64,000 bases of DNA from Streptomyces nodosus (GCF_008704995.1 NZ_CP023747.1:186001-250000), one strand, 5' to 3'; positions 34,943-43,781 are shown, counted from the stretch's first letter. Made by a program: numbers and translations. Notes: generated by a model from the sequence alone, not told the origin.

Positions 34943-36046
34943 TCAGCAAGCCGCACTCTCGTCACACGTGTGCAGCACTGCGAGGGCCGACTCGAAGTCC
35001 TCTTCGGCCACCAGCTTGCCCGCCACCAACAGGTAGTCGCCCACGGGCGTGTGCAGCACTGCCTGGTCGCCGCTCCAGTGCGTGCGGGCCGTGGCCAGGT
35101 CGGTGCGGATCCGGCGGCGCAGCAGCAGGCCTTGCGCCGGCTGTCCACACCGGACCACGTCGCGGAGCTCGACGGGAGCGACGGCGGCCGGCAGGTTCTC
35201 CCGGCGGTCGAGTTCACGCCGAGCGGGCTCGGCCAGCACACGCATCAGCTCGGCGACGTCGCATTGCGGCAGCACGCGGGAGGTGTACCGGCCAAGTTCG
35301 AGCAGCTCGGGTGCCAGGTGGAACTCCTCGACGACCGCGGCGATGTCCGCGGCGGCCGGCAACCGCGGCTGCAGCACGTACAGGTCGAGGGCGTCTCTGG
35401 GGTGGAACGGACGCTGGAGCCCCTCCTCGGTGAGGCACACCAGCGCTGCCAGGACGGGATCGGTCGGCAGGGTCGTCCGCACCCTCACCCTGTCGAAGTC
35501 GCCGAGTAGCGCGGCGGTGGTCAGCTCGACCCGGTACTCGTGTTCCACGATCGGCTCGTCGGCTTGCCAGACCATGGTGACCAGCACGTTCCACGCTGGC
35601 TCCACGCCCATCACGGTCACCCAGATCTGGCTCGACTCGTCCGCGGCCAACCGGGTGACCGTCTGCCACAGCCGGCTCTCGTCCCGCGCGAGCAGATCGA
35701 CATCGCCCTGCGAGCGCAACACTCCTGGCGGGTACAGCTGCGCCAGCGAGGGTCCCTTCAGCGGGACGACCTCGCCGTCGTCGGGCAGGTCGGCGAGCAC
35801 ACCGGCATACCTGGCGGCGCGGTGCCGGGCCCGGCGCAGCTCGGCGCCGGCGGTGATACCCAGGTCGACGCCCTCGTTCTCCAGCACCGAGAGCACCAGC
35901 GCGGGCAGCGTGTAGTGCGCCACCCGCGCGTTGTGCACCAGCTTGGCGAGGCCGTCGCTCGGATCGCAGTCCAGCAGCCCGAACAGCAGGTCCAGTGTGA
36001 TCTCGGGTGCGGTGACGTGTGGGACCGTTACGGTGTCAGTACTCAC
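34943..36046 (-). CDS. Nucleotidyltransferase family protein (NTP_transf_5-like)
   Basis: About 367 residues. VVPLKGPSLAQLYPPG followed by SQGDVDLLA (GDVD at about residues 114-117) is the KG...GDxD nucleotidyltransferase motif of PF14907-type proteins. These often accompany ribosomal-peptide genes, including some lasso peptide loci with HprK-like kinases. The GTG at 36046 overlaps the TGA of an upstream short reading frame (GTGA). A truncated, frameshifted copy with the same junction lies at 49618. Substrate unknown; it may modify a peptide or carrier. Confidence 0.75.
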   Translation of the reverse strand: MSTDTVTVPHVTAPEITLDLLFGLLDCDPSDGLAKLVHNARVAHYTLPALVLSVLENEGVDLGITAGAELRRARHRAARYAGVLADLPDDGEVVPLKGPSLAQLYPPGVLRSQGDVDLLARDESRLWQTVTRLAADESSQIWVTVMGVEPAWNVLVTMVWQADEPIVEHEYRVELTTAALLGDFDRVRVRTTLPTDPVLAALVCLTEEGLQRPFHPRDALDLYVLQPRLPAAADIAAVVEEFHLAPELLELGRYTSRVLPQCDVAELMRVLAEPARRELDRRENLPAAVAPVELRDVVRCGQPAQGLLLRRRIRTDLATARTHWSGDQAVLHTPVGDYLLVAGKLVAEEDFESALAVLHTCDESAAC

Positions 36047-36144
36047 CTGATCACCTTCCACCGCCGGTTCGGCACGGGCCAGCTGTTGTCCGTTGCCTGC
36101 TCAGCAGGAAACGCCGGCAGGTCCGCGCGCGACAGGGAGTACAC
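36043..36144 (-). CDS. Candidate short peptide with an ATDNSW motif (or GNAT tail)
   Basis: A 33-residue frame, VYSLSRADLPAFPAEQATDN then SWPVPNRRWKVIR, ends by GTGA overlap with the nucleotidyltransferase. A frame with the same junction at 49544 reads SPAKEATDNAW plus a tail; from PA to the stop both have exactly the same length. That supports a real coding end. However, YSLSRADL resembles the end of GNAT proteins and relics of a GNAT gene lie just upstream, so this may be a GNAT C-terminus rather than a separate precursor peptide. Confidence 0.35.
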   Translation of the reverse strand: MYSLSRADLPAFPAEQATDNSWPVPNRRWKVIR

Positions 36145-36553
36145 CCGGAGTCGGTGCGGCCCGCGAACGGGCTCCCGCCCGACCGCGCGGTGCCCTCGGA
36201 GACGAAGCCGCGCTGTTCCGCCACCCGTTGCGAGGCGACATTCTCAGTCGCCGCGACCAGGACCATCCACGATCGGGGTGGCCGTCAGCGCCCATCGGGA
36301 CAGCGTGCGACAGGCTGCTGTTGCGACACCGCGACCGGGTGCCGGCGGGCTCACCCAGTTCCGTTCGAACCGGACACCAGGGCTGGAACGTCCGTCGCGG
36401 GGCGCAATCATTCCGAATTCCGCACCCAACGGCATTCCCCCTGACGGCAGCGCTCATTCGGGAATCTCCGCTTTCCGGAGTTCCGACGCCATGTCGGCAC
36501 CTATTGCTTGACCATGCGTTGCCGGGTTTCCTGCTGAGCAGACAACGGACAAC
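36084..36553. repeat. Inverted repeat pair (arms 36084-36119 and 36520-36553)
   Basis: The right arm reads TGCCGGGTTTCCTGCTGAGC then AGACAACGGACAAC. The left arm is its reverse complement with one extra base and a few substitutions. The arms sit at the starts of the divergent nucleotidyltransferase and peptide/M16 units. The core GCAACGGACAAC also occurs at 49567-49578 and on the reverse strand near 47957. Confidence 0.65.
36145..36440 (-). pseudogene. Relic of a GNAT acetyltransferase gene
   Basis: Reverse-strand pieces in different frames, PGRGVATAACRTLSRWALT, then VAATENVASQRVAEQRGFVS and EGTARSG, are the acetyl-CoA-binding and C-terminal parts of a RimJ-type GNAT. At least two frameshifts are needed to connect them to the end near 36043. 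Confidence 0.5.
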
Positions 36554-36663
36554 GTCTGGCTCGCGGCGAGGTCGCCACGCCAGACTTGTCAAAGTCAGCA
36601 GCCAGCGGCCGACTACGTACAAGCCGTACGTGCGTTGGCCGCAAACTTGAAAGGAGTGACCCA

Positions 36664-36729
36664 ATGCGCAAGCACGCCGCAGCCATGCGCCCGCGTCTCG
36701 ACAAGATCAGCAAGATCAAGAAGCACTGA
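36664..36729 (+). CDS. 21-residue basic peptide, candidate RiPP precursor or signal peptide
   Basis: ATG 36664 follows AAAGGAG with 8-base spacing, the best ribosome binding site in this block. The product begins MRKHAAAMRP and ends KISKIKKH: 21 residues, Lys/Arg/His-rich, without Cys, Ser/Thr-poor. A hairpin (36747-36777) and then the M16 peptidase gene follow. The start signal, the position before a peptidase/acetyltransferase/exporter operon and the attenuator-like hairpin all argue that it is expressed. No known family recognised. Confidence 0.6.
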   Translation: MRKHAAAMRPRLDKISKIKKH

Positions 36730-36746
36730 CCGAACAGGTCGCACGG

Positions 36747-36777
36747 GTGGGCGTCACCGCTGTTCGGTGGCGCCCAC
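36747..36777 (+). terminator. Attenuator-like hairpin between the peptide and M16 genes
   Basis: GTGGGCGTCACC (36747-36758) pairs with GGTGGCGCCCAC (36766-36777), 12 pairs with one G-U, around a 7-base loop. It is 18 bases after the peptide stop. Such a structure would make the peptide transcript more abundant than the downstream genes. Confidence 0.6.
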
Positions 36778-36807
36778 TATTATGGAAATCTGGTCCAGGA
36801 GAATGCC

Positions 36808-37989
36808 GTGCTCGTACAGGAAGCGATTAATTCGGTTATTCGGAGCGATATGCGCACCGCCAGTATCTGCCTGGCCGTGGACATGGGCTCACGCGACGAT
36901 CCCGGGGCAGCGTCCGGCGTCGCTCATCTGCTCGAACATCTGTTGATGGCTTCTCCGGTCCGGGACGAACCCTCGTTGGCCGAGTACGTGGAACGCACCG
37001 GCGGCCGGGCGAACGCGGAGACTGGGCTGGACCGGATGCTGTTCCAGTGCCAGGTGCTCGCGGAGGATCTCGCCGAGGTCGCCGATCTGCTGATCCGCGC
37101 CACGATTGCGCCCGAATACGACGACAACATCCTGGCAGCCGAACGCGCGGTGGTACTGCGTGAACTGGACGCCGCCGCGGCCGATCCCGCGGACACGGTG
37201 CAGGACGCATTCCTGGCCGCGCTCTTTCCCGACCATCCACTCGGCCGCCCGGTCGGCGGCACGCCGGACAGTGTGCGCAGCATCGACCCACAGGTCGTAC
37301 GAGACCACCACACCCTGATGTTCGGCGGCCGCCGGCTGGCGCTCTCGGTCGTCGGGCCGAAGGCGCCCGACATCGACCAGGCCCGGTCCGCGCTCGCGGC
37401 CGATCTGCCGGTCGCGCGGCCGCTCGTCCCGCTCGGCGCGGTACAACACCAGGAGATCCGCTGGCCCGAGGAGTACTCCTGGGTCAGCATCGGCGGCCGA
37501 TCGGCTGCGGCAGGCACGCCGGAGCGCAGCCGCTTCGAGATCCTGGCGGCACTGTGCGGTGCGAGTCCGTTCTCGCCGCTGTACCGCGCGCTGCGCAACG
37601 AGCATGGTCTGGCCTACTCATTCCAGTCCTGGCACCGCGGGTACGCGGAGGCCGGTGCCTGGCGGGTGCTGATCGGCACAGACCCCGATCGCGGCCCGGA
37701 CGTCGTGCAGGTGGTGACCGCCATACTGCGCAACCTGGCGGAGCGCGGTCCGTCCGACGAGGACCTCGACGCGGCCCATCGACAGGTGTGCAGCGCGCTT
37801 GTGTTCGACACCGAGGACCCACTCGAACACGCCCGCCGGCTCGCCGCCGGCGCGGTGGCCGGTGCGCCGTTCTCCGCCGACGTGGACATGGCGCAGCTCC
37901 GCGCTGTCACCGCGGACGACGTCGCCCAGGCCGCTCAGCACATACTGCGGGATCTCGTGGTGACTGTACGTCCGGAGCCCATGCGATGA
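36808..37989 (+). CDS. M16-family zinc metallopeptidase
   Basis: 393 residues. The inverted zinc motif HLLEH (residues 40-44) and the third ligand Glu120 in ERAVVLRE have the exact HxxEH-X(75)-E spacing of M16 peptidases. The second half (ALRNEHGLAYSFQSW) supplies the conserved R/Y region of the C-terminal domain. M16 enzymes process peptides in several pathways, for example PqqF and AlbF. GTG 36808 has AGGAG upstream. The ATG of the next gene overlaps its stop. It may mature or degrade the 21-residue peptide. Confidence 0.87.
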   Translation: MLVQEAINSVIRSDMRTASICLAVDMGSRDDPGAASGVAHLLEHLLMASPVRDEPSLAEYVERTGGRANAETGLDRMLFQCQVLAEDLAEVADLLIRATIAPEYDDNILAAERAVVLRELDAAAADPADTVQDAFLAALFPDHPLGRPVGGTPDSVRSIDPQVVRDHHTLMFGGRRLALSVVGPKAPDIDQARSALAADLPVARPLVPLGAVQHQEIRWPEEYSWVSIGGRSAAAGTPERSRFEILAALCGASPFSPLYRALRNEHGLAYSFQSWHRGYAEAGAWRVLIGTDPDRGPDVVQVVTAILRNLAERGPSDEDLDAAHRQVCSALVFDTEDPLEHARRLAAGAVAGAPFSADVDMAQLRAVTADDVAQAAQHILRDLVVTVRPEPMR

Positions 37990-38801
37990 CTGTGACGGAC
38001 TACCTGGAGATGGCCGGTCAGGCCGACGTGCTGCGAGATTTCGAAGGCAGTCGGTTCGTGGCCGACGAGCAGACCGACCCAGTGAGCGGCGAGCGCCGCC
38101 TGCTGGTCACCTACTGCCCGGCTGCCCTGGCCACGAACGCGGACTGGTGGGCAGCGCTGCCAAGGATCGCCACCGACCTCGTCGACGCGCCGGACGCCAT
38201 TCTCGTGCGCCTGCACCACACCGACGGCGCCCCGCCGCGGCCGTGGATCCGCCACACCAGCTACCTCCGCCACGCCGGCGGACCGGCCGCGGACACACCG
38301 TCCACATCGGACATGATCACGGTGCGGCGGGCGGTGCCGGAGGACGAGGCCACCCTGCGGCGCTGGGTCGGCCAAGCGCTGGTCAACGGGGCCGCCCACG
38401 GACCGGCCGGAACCCTCGGCGACACCGAGGAGATCGCGGCCGGACTGCTGGCCCTCCCCGGGCGACAGAGTTTCGTGGCCGAACGCGACGCAACCGCCAT
38501 CGGCCACGCGACCCTGCTCTGCGCGGAGCGGGACGAGGTCACCGGTGAGGCGTACGTCGAACTGTTCGACGTGCTCGTCGAGGCCGACGACGAGGTTCGG
38601 CGCGCGGCCACCGACACGCTCACCCGTGCGTGCGTTCGGCAGGCCACCAAGGCCGGGGCTCCACTGATCGGCAATGTCGTACATTCCGTCACTGATGGCG
38701 GGGACGGGCACGGCGACCGCATCGTCGCGAAGCTGATCACTCAGGGATGGAATCCCGATCACGCGCTCTGGTACCGCCAGTGCGGGGTGACCGTGTCATG
38801 A
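37986..38801 (+). CDS. GNAT-domain protein with an N-terminal extension
   Basis: 271 residues. The first 105 or so (MTVTDYLEMAGQADVLRDFE onward) match nothing I recognise. From MITVRRAVPEDEATLRRWVG a GNAT-type fold follows (FVAERDATAIGHATLLCAER, AYVELFDVLVEADDEVRRAA). The usual acetyl-CoA P-loop is weak. It overlaps both neighbours (ATGA), so it belongs to the peptide operon and could acylate the Lys-rich peptide or provide self-protection. Confidence 0.7.
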   Translation: MTVTDYLEMAGQADVLRDFEGSRFVADEQTDPVSGERRLLVTYCPAALATNADWWAALPRIATDLVDAPDAILVRLHHTDGAPPRPWIRHTSYLRHAGGPAADTPSTSDMITVRRAVPEDEATLRRWVGQALVNGAAHGPAGTLGDTEEIAAGLLALPGRQSFVAERDATAIGHATLLCAERDEVTGEAYVELFDVLVEADDEVRRAATDTLTRACVRQATKAGAPLIGNVVHSVTDGGDGHGDRIVAKLITQGWNPDHALWYRQCGVTVS

Positions 38802-39751
38802 ACGCCGTCGTCACGGAAGCGCTGACCCGGTCGTATCCGGGCAAGCGTTCGGATGCGACGCCGTTCGTCGCCCTGGACCACGTCGACCTGAGGATCGACG
38901 AAGGCGAGGTGCACGGGCTGCTCGGGCCCAACGGCGCCGGCAAGACGACGCTGTGCCGCATCCTGTCCACGGTGCTGTGCCCGACCTCCGGCACCGCGCG
39001 AGTGTTCGGGCACGACGTGGACATCGCGCCCAACGAGGTCCGGCGGATCGTCGGTGTGGTGTTCGGCGGCGAGCGTGGGCTGTACGGGCGGCTCACCTGC
39101 AAGCAGAACCTGCGTTTCTGGGCGGCGCTGTACGGGCTGCACGGCTCCGCCCTGCGGGCGCGCGTCGACGAGCTGCTGGAGCGCACGGGACTGGCGAACC
39201 GGGCGGACGATCGCGTCGACACGATGTCCCGGGGCATGAAGCAGCGGCTGCACATCGCGCGCGGGATGGTCGCCGATCCGCCGCTGCTCATCTTCGACGA
39301 ACCCACCGCCGGCCTAGACCCGATCTCCGCCCGCGACTTCCGCGCCCTGGTCACCGACCTGCGCGGCAGCGGCCACACCATCATCCTGGCCACGCACGAC
39401 ATGACCGAGGCGGAGGCCCTGTGCGACCGGGTCACCTTCATCGACCGCGGCCGGGTGATCGCTACCGAGAACACCATCGGAATACGAAATCTCGTCGCCC
39501 GTGTCGACGCCGTCGAAGCGCGGCAGGTGCCCCCCGACATCGTGGTCGGCCTCCGCGGAGTTTCCGGCGTGCGCGCTGTCGAACAGGCGGCGGACGACTC
39601 GATCCGGGTGCTGACCGACAGCGAGACAACGACCCGAGCGGTGCTGACCTTCCTGCTGGAGGCCGGCGTGAGCCAGCTGAACACCCCCGGCCCGACGCTG
39701 GCCGACGTGTACCTCAGCCTCATAGAGGACCGTGGGATGGCGGTCCGGTGA
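38798..39751 (+). CDS. ABC exporter ATPase (DrrA/CcmA type)
   Basis: 317 residues. Walker A LLGPNGAGKTTLCR (about 46), a variant signature MSRGMKQRLHIARGM in place of LSGGQ, Walker B LLIFDEPTAGLD and the H-loop ATHDMTEAEAL. The C-terminal domain is of the DrrA kind. It is followed by two ABC-2 permease genes with GTGA/ATGA overlaps and so forms the exporter of the locus, probably for the processed peptide. Confidence 0.88.
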   Translation: MNAVVTEALTRSYPGKRSDATPFVALDHVDLRIDEGEVHGLLGPNGAGKTTLCRILSTVLCPTSGTARVFGHDVDIAPNEVRRIVGVVFGGERGLYGRLTCKQNLRFWAALYGLHGSALRARVDELLERTGLANRADDRVDTMSRGMKQRLHIARGMVADPPLLIFDEPTAGLDPISARDFRALVTDLRGSGHTIILATHDMTEAEALCDRVTFIDRGRVIATENTIGIRNLVARVDAVEARQVPPDIVVGLRGVSGVRAVEQAADDSIRVLTDSETTTRAVLTFLLEAGVSQLNTPGPTLADVYLSLIEDRGMAVR

Positions 39752-40521
39752 CACGGCAGTTCTGGGCCGCGGTCACCCTCCAGCTCCGGCTGTCCGCCGC
39801 CACCCCCGATTCCTATCTGATCTGCGTCACCACCCCACTGTTCACCACGTTCATCGTCACCGTGGACCGGTGGACCGGGCACCAGACGCAGATCGGCAAC
39901 GCCGTGGTCGCGCCCACGCTGATGGCACTGTGGATGCTCGCCCTGTCGGTGGCCGGCAACGCGATCACCGAGGACCGGCTCCTCGGCACGTTGGAGGCGC
40001 AGCTCGGCGCCCCGGCGCCGCTGGCCGTCACGCTGTTCGGGCGGATGTGCTCGGTCGCGCTCATCGGGCTGGTCGCGTTTGCCGAGGCCTGGACCACAGT
40101 CAGCCTGCTGGGCGGCACCGGCTGGATGCCGGTGCCGCACCCGGTGGTGCTGATCTGTTGCCTGGTCACCAGCAGCTTGGCCGCCGCAGGCACGACCACC
40201 CTGCTCGCGCCGCTCTACGTGCTGTTGCCTTCCGCCCGGGTCCTGCAGAACACCCTGAGCTATCCGCTCTACCTGCTCGGCGGCCTGGCGGTACCCCTGA
40301 CCATGTTCCCCTGGTGGCTGCGGACCGTGACGCACTTGATCTTCCTGACCTGGTCCGCGGACCTGATGCGAGCCAGTCTCGCCCCGGCTGCCGTCACCGC
40401 CGCCCCCTTGCGGCTGCTGGCGATCGTGGCACTCGGCGCCGCGGGTTTCCTCATCGGAACGGTCCTGATGCGCCGGATGATCGACCGAGCATGCCGGGAG
40501 GGCACCGTGGTGCTGACATGA
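39748..40521 (+). CDS. ABC-2-type permease
   Basis: 257 residues with six hydrophobic segments. The sequence around NAITEDRLLGTLEAQLGAPA is the ABC-2 E-loop (EDRLLGTLE) that contacts the ATPase. GTG 39748 overlaps the ATPase stop. It pairs with the next permease as a heterodimeric export channel. Confidence 0.82.
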   Translation: MTRQFWAAVTLQLRLSAATPDSYLICVTTPLFTTFIVTVDRWTGHQTQIGNAVVAPTLMALWMLALSVAGNAITEDRLLGTLEAQLGAPAPLAVTLFGRMCSVALIGLVAFAEAWTTVSLLGGTGWMPVPHPVVLICCLVTSSLAAAGTTTLLAPLYVLLPSARVLQNTLSYPLYLLGGLAVPLTMFPWWLRTVTHLIFLTWSADLMRASLAPAAVTAAPLRLLAIVALGAAGFLIGTVLMRRMIDRACREGTVVLT

Positions 40522-41306
40522 GCCGCACGTTGCGGGTGGTCACCTACAGCGCGGCCAACGCTGCGGCCGACATGCGTGCCATCTATACCTGGCGCATCTG
40601 GTTGTTCGGCTGGCTGGGCCGGATGCTGGCGCAGGCCGTCTTCTTCACTCTCCTGGGGCGCTCCGCCGGCAGCCTGTCCCATACCGAGTACCTCGCGGTC
40701 GGCAGCTGCCTCATGAGCAGTGTGATCGAGTGCATGGCTGTGATTCCGTCGACGACTTGGGAGCGCGCCGCCGGCACGCTGGAGTTCCTCGCCGCAGCCC
40801 CGAGCCGCCCGGTCTGGGTGTTCTTCGGGCGCAGCCTCCAGTGGCCGGCCAGCGCCAGCGTGACCACGCTCGTATCGATGTTCACCGTCGGCCCGCTGTT
40901 CGGCGTGGCCTGGCGGCCGAGCCAGGTCCCCGCGCTGGTTGGCCTCATCGTGCTGACCTCGCTGTCCACCTACTGCTTCGGCCTGCTGCTCGCGGCCCTC
41001 GTACTCAACGCGAATGGGGCCCGCAACCTGGTGGCGAACGGCGTGTCGCTCACCATGATGATCATCTGCGGCGTGCAGATCCCGGTGGAACGCTGGCCCG
41101 CGGTCGTGCGCGTCGTCGCGCTCGCGCTACCGCCCACTTGGACCCTGCGGGCGGTGCGCGCGGTTCTGGCCAACGACGGAACCACCGCCCTGGCCGCCGC
41201 CGGCGCGGCCGCCGTGCTGGGCGTCGGCTGGCTTGTCGCGGCGGACGTGATGTTCACGATGTTCCTGAACCGCAGCAGACGCACTGGTCGGACCGACCAC
41301 TTCTAG
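40518..41306 (+). CDS. ABC-2-type permease
   Basis: 262 residues, six hydrophobic segments. TWERAAGTLEFLAAAPSRP is the E-loop motif, and the C-terminal half keeps the VQIPVERWPAVVRVVALALPP signature region of ABC-2 permeases. ATG overlaps the previous stop. It is the last gene of the peptide operon; an IS remnant begins a few bases after its stop. Confidence 0.82.
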   Translation: MSRTLRVVTYSAANAAADMRAIYTWRIWLFGWLGRMLAQAVFFTLLGRSAGSLSHTEYLAVGSCLMSSVIECMAVIPSTTWERAAGTLEFLAAAPSRPVWVFFGRSLQWPASASVTTLVSMFTVGPLFGVAWRPSQVPALVGLIVLTSLSTYCFGLLLAALVLNANGARNLVANGVSLTMMIICGVQIPVERWPAVVRVVALALPPTWTLRAVRAVLANDGTTALAAAGAAAVLGVGWLVAADVMFTMFLNRSRRTGRTDHF

Positions 41307-41309
41307 CGC

Positions 41310-41694
41310 GTGTCGTGTCGTGATGTGGTCGCGGGTGGGGTCCAGCGTGCCGTCCACGATCAGCACGGTGTCCTTACGGAACCGCTTGCGGGGCTGCAGT
41401 GCCAGCGACGGCCCGAGGTGGTCGATGATCCGGTCAGCCGCGGACTTCGAGACTCCGAACAGCGGCGCCGGCTGCCGCAGGGTCAGGTTCGTCCGCCAGT
41501 ACGCGGCGACCAGCAGGACACGGTCCTCCAGAGGCAGGCTCCACGGTCTGCCCCTGCGCGCCAGGTCTGCCCCTGCGCGCCAGGTCCGCGCCTTCACGCC
41601 GCAGCGCGGTGACCAGCTTGTCGAACTGTCGCGGGCTCAGCCCAGCAAACGGGGCTATCCATGACGACTCCGACGCCGTGATCACACCAGCCAT
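41310..41694 (-). mobile_element. N-terminal part of a DDE_Tnp_4 transposase gene
   Basis: From ATG 41694 the reverse strand reads MAGVITASESSWIAPFAGLS, PRQFDKLVTALRREGADLAR, then (after a 19-bp duplication) LTLRQPAPLFGVSKSAADRI, RKRFRKDTVLIVDGTLDPTR. This is the HTH plus first DDE strand. The gene is cut off at about 41315. Confidence 0.7.
41547..41584. repeat. Perfect 19-bp tandem duplication
   Basis: TCTGCCCCTGCGCGCCAGG occurs twice back to back (41547-41565, 41566-41584) inside the transposase relic and shifts its frame. Confidence 0.85.
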
Positions 41695-41769
41695 GCGGCA
41701 GATCATTTCAGTTGCCGACACGTCTCCCTGCGGCTGATCCTGGGCCCCGGGTAAGCAAGGAGGAACAGG

Positions 41770-42150
41770 ATGGGGCTCATGCTCTTCCCAGGAGACGGCG
41801 ACGTGACCAGCCCGGACGTCTCCTGGTCCTACACCGGCTTCAACATGTTCAAGGAGTGGCCGGCCCACACGGAGGGACTCACCCTTGCTGAGATGAATGG
41901 ATTCGGTGGCGACCGCATGTGGAGCAGCATCTCCACCACGCTGGCACCGCTGCTCGACCATCCAGACGATGACGGCTCTCTCACGCCCGTTCATTGCGCA
42001 GCCATGCTGCCCAGGCTGGAGGCGATCATCGATCAGCTCCAACACGAGGACGGCTACCCCGTTCGCCAGCGACGCGTCGACGACGCCCGTCAACTGGTCA
42101 CCGTCATGAAGTACTGCTTGGACAAGGACGTCGAGCTCATCTTCGGATGA
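41770..42150 (+). CDS. Hypothetical protein
   Basis: 126 residues, acidic, from ATG 41770 with AAGGAGG upstream. It begins MGLMLFPGDGDVTSPDVSWS and ends LVTVMKYCLDKDVELIFG. Good codon bias, no signal peptide or membrane span. I do not recognise the family; small acidic proteins like this are sometimes immunity proteins, but nothing here proves that. Confidence 0.65.
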   Translation: MGLMLFPGDGDVTSPDVSWSYTGFNMFKEWPAHTEGLTLAEMNGFGGDRMWSSISTTLAPLLDHPDDDGSLTPVHCAAMLPRLEAIIDQLQHEDGYPVRQRRVDDARQLVTVMKYCLDKDVELIFG

Positions 42151-42204
42151 CCGCCGCAGGCAGTCTCCCGTCGGAGATGACCAGCAGTCACGGGACAGCC
42201 CTTA

Positions 42205-43069
42205 GACCGTGTCCTACGTGGTGAGGCGGATCAGTCGCCTGTAGCAGCAAAGGGCTGCGGCGAGTCCGAGAAATGCCAGGTTGTTGCGGGGATTGCGCTC
42301 GTAGCGGGGGCTCAGCCGACGGTAGCCGGACAGCCACGACATGGTCCGTTCGATGACCCAGCGGCGCCGCCCTAAGCGTTCACTGGACTCGATGCCTTTG
42401 CGTGCGATACGCACCCCGATGCGTTTCCATCGCAGCCATCTGTGCAGGTCCGCGCGGTCGTACGCTTTGTCCGCGTGGAGGCGCCGGGGCTTGAAACGGC
42501 GGCCGCGGTGAGGATCGTGTCTCGTTTGGTGGCCCTCGACCATCGGCTTCAGCCCTTCGCTGTCGTGGGTGTTGCCGGCGGAGACGCCGACGAGGAGGGG
42601 CAGGCCGTTGGCGTCCGACAGGACGTGCATCCTGGAACCCGGCTTGCCCCGGTCCACGGGACTCGGACCTGTGTGTTCGCCCCCTTTTTAGCGCGGACAT
42701 GGGCGGTGTCCAGGACGACGCGGGTGACGTCGATGAGGCCGGCGTCGTCCAGTCGGTGCAGCACGGCCTCGTGCAGACGGCCCCAGACCCCGGCTCTCGA
42801 CCAGATCAGGAACCTGCGGTGCGCGGTCGACTTCGATATGCCGAAACAGGGCGGCAAAGCCCGCCAGGCGCAGCCGCTGACCAGCACGTAGACGATCGCC
42901 GCGAACAGCGTCTCATCAGGTGTGTCCTGCTCCCTCCGCCCTGCGGCCGCACCTTCGACGGAGGGATCAGCGGCTTCGCGATCTCCCACAGCCCGTCCGG
43001 AACAATCCAACTCCACATGCCCCGCCCCATGGACGGACCAACGACCGCCTCACCACGCAGAACACGGTC
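42205..43069 (-). mobile_element. Complete 865-bp IS5-type element with 3-bp target duplication
   Basis: The ends GACCGTGTCCTACGTGGTGA (42205) and, on the reverse strand, GACCGTGTTCTGCGTGGTGA (43069) are inverted repeats matching at 23 of the first 25 bases. TTA directly flanks both ends (42202-42204, 43070-43072). Its transposase reads on the reverse strand. Size, TNA duplication and two-frame organisation fit the IS427 group of IS5. Confidence 0.85.
42214..43018 (-). pseudogene. IS5/IS427-group transposase, frameshifted
   Basis: Frame 1 (from ATG 43018) reads MWSWIVPDGLWEIAKPLIPP; frame 2 continues TPDETLFAAIVYVLVSGCAW and DTAHVRAKKG; frame 3 completes VDRGKPGSRMHVLSDANGLP and ADKAYDRADLHRWLRWKRIG. 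The second change lies at AAAAAGGGGGCG near 42685, a normal programmed slip site for this group. The first, at about 42925, looks like a mutation and should inactivate the enzyme. Confidence 0.75.
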
Positions 43070-43199
43070 TTAGCGCCCCGACAGCCGACGTTCGCCCCGT
43101 CGCGACGCCCGGCACGCTCCCCCACTGCCTCAAGGGCCTGGGAGGTGCCCCCACTCGCCGCACCGGGCACCAGCCCAAGTACATCCAGTACGAGGGCTT

Positions 43200-43500
43200 G
43201 CGCTCAACACCCTCCAGGCGCTGCACCGTACCAGGCTGGTGGCACTGGGAACCTTTTCCAACCTGCTGACTGGATCCGGCAGTTGGCGTGGGGATCGCCA
43301 CCCCGCGCGTGGTGCCCTCCGCCGGCGCCTGCTCCAAGCGGTCCAGCGACGTACAGTGCTTGGTCTGGAGAGCGGTGATGAACTCTCCGGCGTCCGGTGG
43401 CTGGCCCAGCGCGGCGTGCACGTCCCCATTGCCCTCGAGATCCGCGGGCAGGTCGTCCTCCCGGTCACGCCATCGGTTCGCCCCCACCACTCAGATCTGC
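43200..43500 (-). pseudogene. Probable Tn3-family transposase fragment
   Basis: Reverse-strand reading NRWRDREDDLPADLEGNGDV, HAALGQPPDAGEFITALQTK and SLDRLEQAPAEGTTRGV resembles an internal segment of Tn3-type TnpA. No start, ends or catalytic residues are present. Confidence 0.4.
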
Positions 43501-43781
43501 CGCCTGCGCACGGCGTCCCGCGAGTCGCCGCGTTGAGTGCGGTGTTCCACGTCGCCCGGATCCACCCGCCGGCTCCTGACCGCACCGGGCGTGTCTGCGG
43601 ACGATGTCGCGCGTACGCTGCGGCACGGCGAGAGGAATGGCCGGCGCAAGACGGTCGGCGAGCCGGTCCTGTTCAGCCGCCTGGCCGACAAGACCGAACG
43701 CAACGCCTTCGTGGGCAACCTCCTGGCGCCCCTTCACAAGACCTCGGGCTGGTGAATCCGCGGCAACGAGAAAGTCCTGGT
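43501..43781 (+). other. Possible coding relic
   Basis: Frame 43537-43755 reads SADDVARTLRHGERNGRRKT, VGEPVLFSRLADKTERNAFV, GNLLAPLHKTSGW with good third-position bias and continues past its TGA as IRGNEKVLVYLCDAAF. It looks like a gene remnant with one nonsense codon. Family not recognised. Confidence 0.3.
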
